Position numbers and translations under genes: made by a program | Part shown: piece after piece, positions 6,124 through 6,226 of the stretch | Layout: each line of letters opens with the position of its first letter | Position numbering within the stretch: the first letter of the stretch is position 1 | NCBI GenBank assembly: GCA_002359825.1 | Contig: DENY01000083.1 | Coordinates: 2,522-8,747 of the forward strand | Direction: 5' to 3' | From: Bacteroidales bacterium UBA2632 | GTDB lineage: Bacteria > Bacteroidota > Bacteroidia > Bacteroidales > Dysgonomonadaceae | Length of the DNA: 6,226 nucleotides | The notes under the pieces: model-generated | The model's input: only the letters and a program-made list of their open reading frames with translations | The model's database searches: none | What the model was told of the DNA's origin: nothing

Positions 6124-6226
6124 GTTCCTTCGGGAAATTTAACTTTATCGGGTGATTCATTCAGCAGAGGTAACGCATATCTTAAAATTCTATTTCTACG
6201 CTCAGAAGTATCCTTCGGTTCCACTG
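6114..6226 (-). CDS. C-terminal fragment of an unidentified protein (partial)
   Basis: On the minus strand the only frame open from the window edge reads 36 codons to a TAA at 6114-6116; the other two minus frames stop within 15 codons. The peptide begins VEPKDTSERRNRILRYALP and ends SPDKVKFPEGTQR. It is charged and soluble-looking, without a membrane segment. The start lies outside the window. I do not recognise the family from this tail. A weak hairpin overlaps the stop, and the TonB-C gene follows on the same strand after about 174 bases with its own promoter-like element, so the two are probably separate units. Confidence 0.55.
   Translation of the reverse strand, partial: VEPKDTSERRNRILRYALPLLNESPDKVKFPEGTQR

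Noticed and set aside
6025..6150. Distant inverted 8-mers GATAAAGT and ACTTTATC flanking the spacer
   Set aside because: One copy is inside the right-edge coding tail, arms are short and AT-rich and more than 100 bases apart; probably chance.

Overview
The window is AT-rich, its genes are packed tightly, it lacks clear Shine-Dalgarno sites, and it carries promoter-like elements of the Bacteroidetes type (TAnnTTTG with a TTTG-like box upstream). The gene families agree: a NigD-like lipoprotein, small TonB C-terminal-domain proteins, and a PASTA / RluD / D-Ala-D-Ala ligase / acyltransferase cluster. I read it as chromosomal DNA of a member of the Bacteroidetes, probably order Bacteroidales. The phylum is fairly secure; anything finer is inference.

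Layout. Bases 1-132 hold a short leader with a promoter-like element. Then comes rpmH (133-279, ribosomal protein L34), closed by a strong rho-independent terminator (304-349). A new promoter-like element (378-411) opens a plus-strand run of five genes: a membrane-anchored PASTA protein (467-1150), an RluD-family pseudouridine synthase (1156-2238, GTG start), D-alanine--D-alanine ligase (2280-3263), a PlsC/PlsB-type acyltransferase (3275-4462) and a NigD-like lipoprotein (4477-5073). Gaps within the run are 5, 41, 11 and 14 bases, so it is probably one operon. A minus-strand gene converges on it, 2 bases from the NigD-like stop: an exported protein with two tandem TonB C-terminal domains (5076-5939) and its own promoter-like element at 5977-6008. 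The right edge holds the last 36 codons of another minus-strand gene (6114-6226) that starts outside the window.

How the genes fit together. The five-gene run mixes ribosome modification (RluD) with envelope work: Ddl makes the D-Ala-D-Ala dipeptide for peptidoglycan precursors, the PASTA protein probably touches peptidoglycan or cell-wall proteins in the periplasm, the acyltransferase probably works in phospholipid or other acyl-lipid synthesis, and the NigD-like protein is an outer-envelope lipoprotein. The theme is growth and housekeeping rather than a mobile or defence island. I found no insertion sequence, CRISPR array, tRNA, toxin-antitoxin pair or phage gene.

I do not see a clearly new biological system here. 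The items most worth a second look are the tandem TonB-C protein with no visible energising partner, the T7 tract at the PASTA stop whose -1 frame runs into rluD, the palindrome upstream of the TonB-C gene, and the divergent motifs of the acyltransferase.
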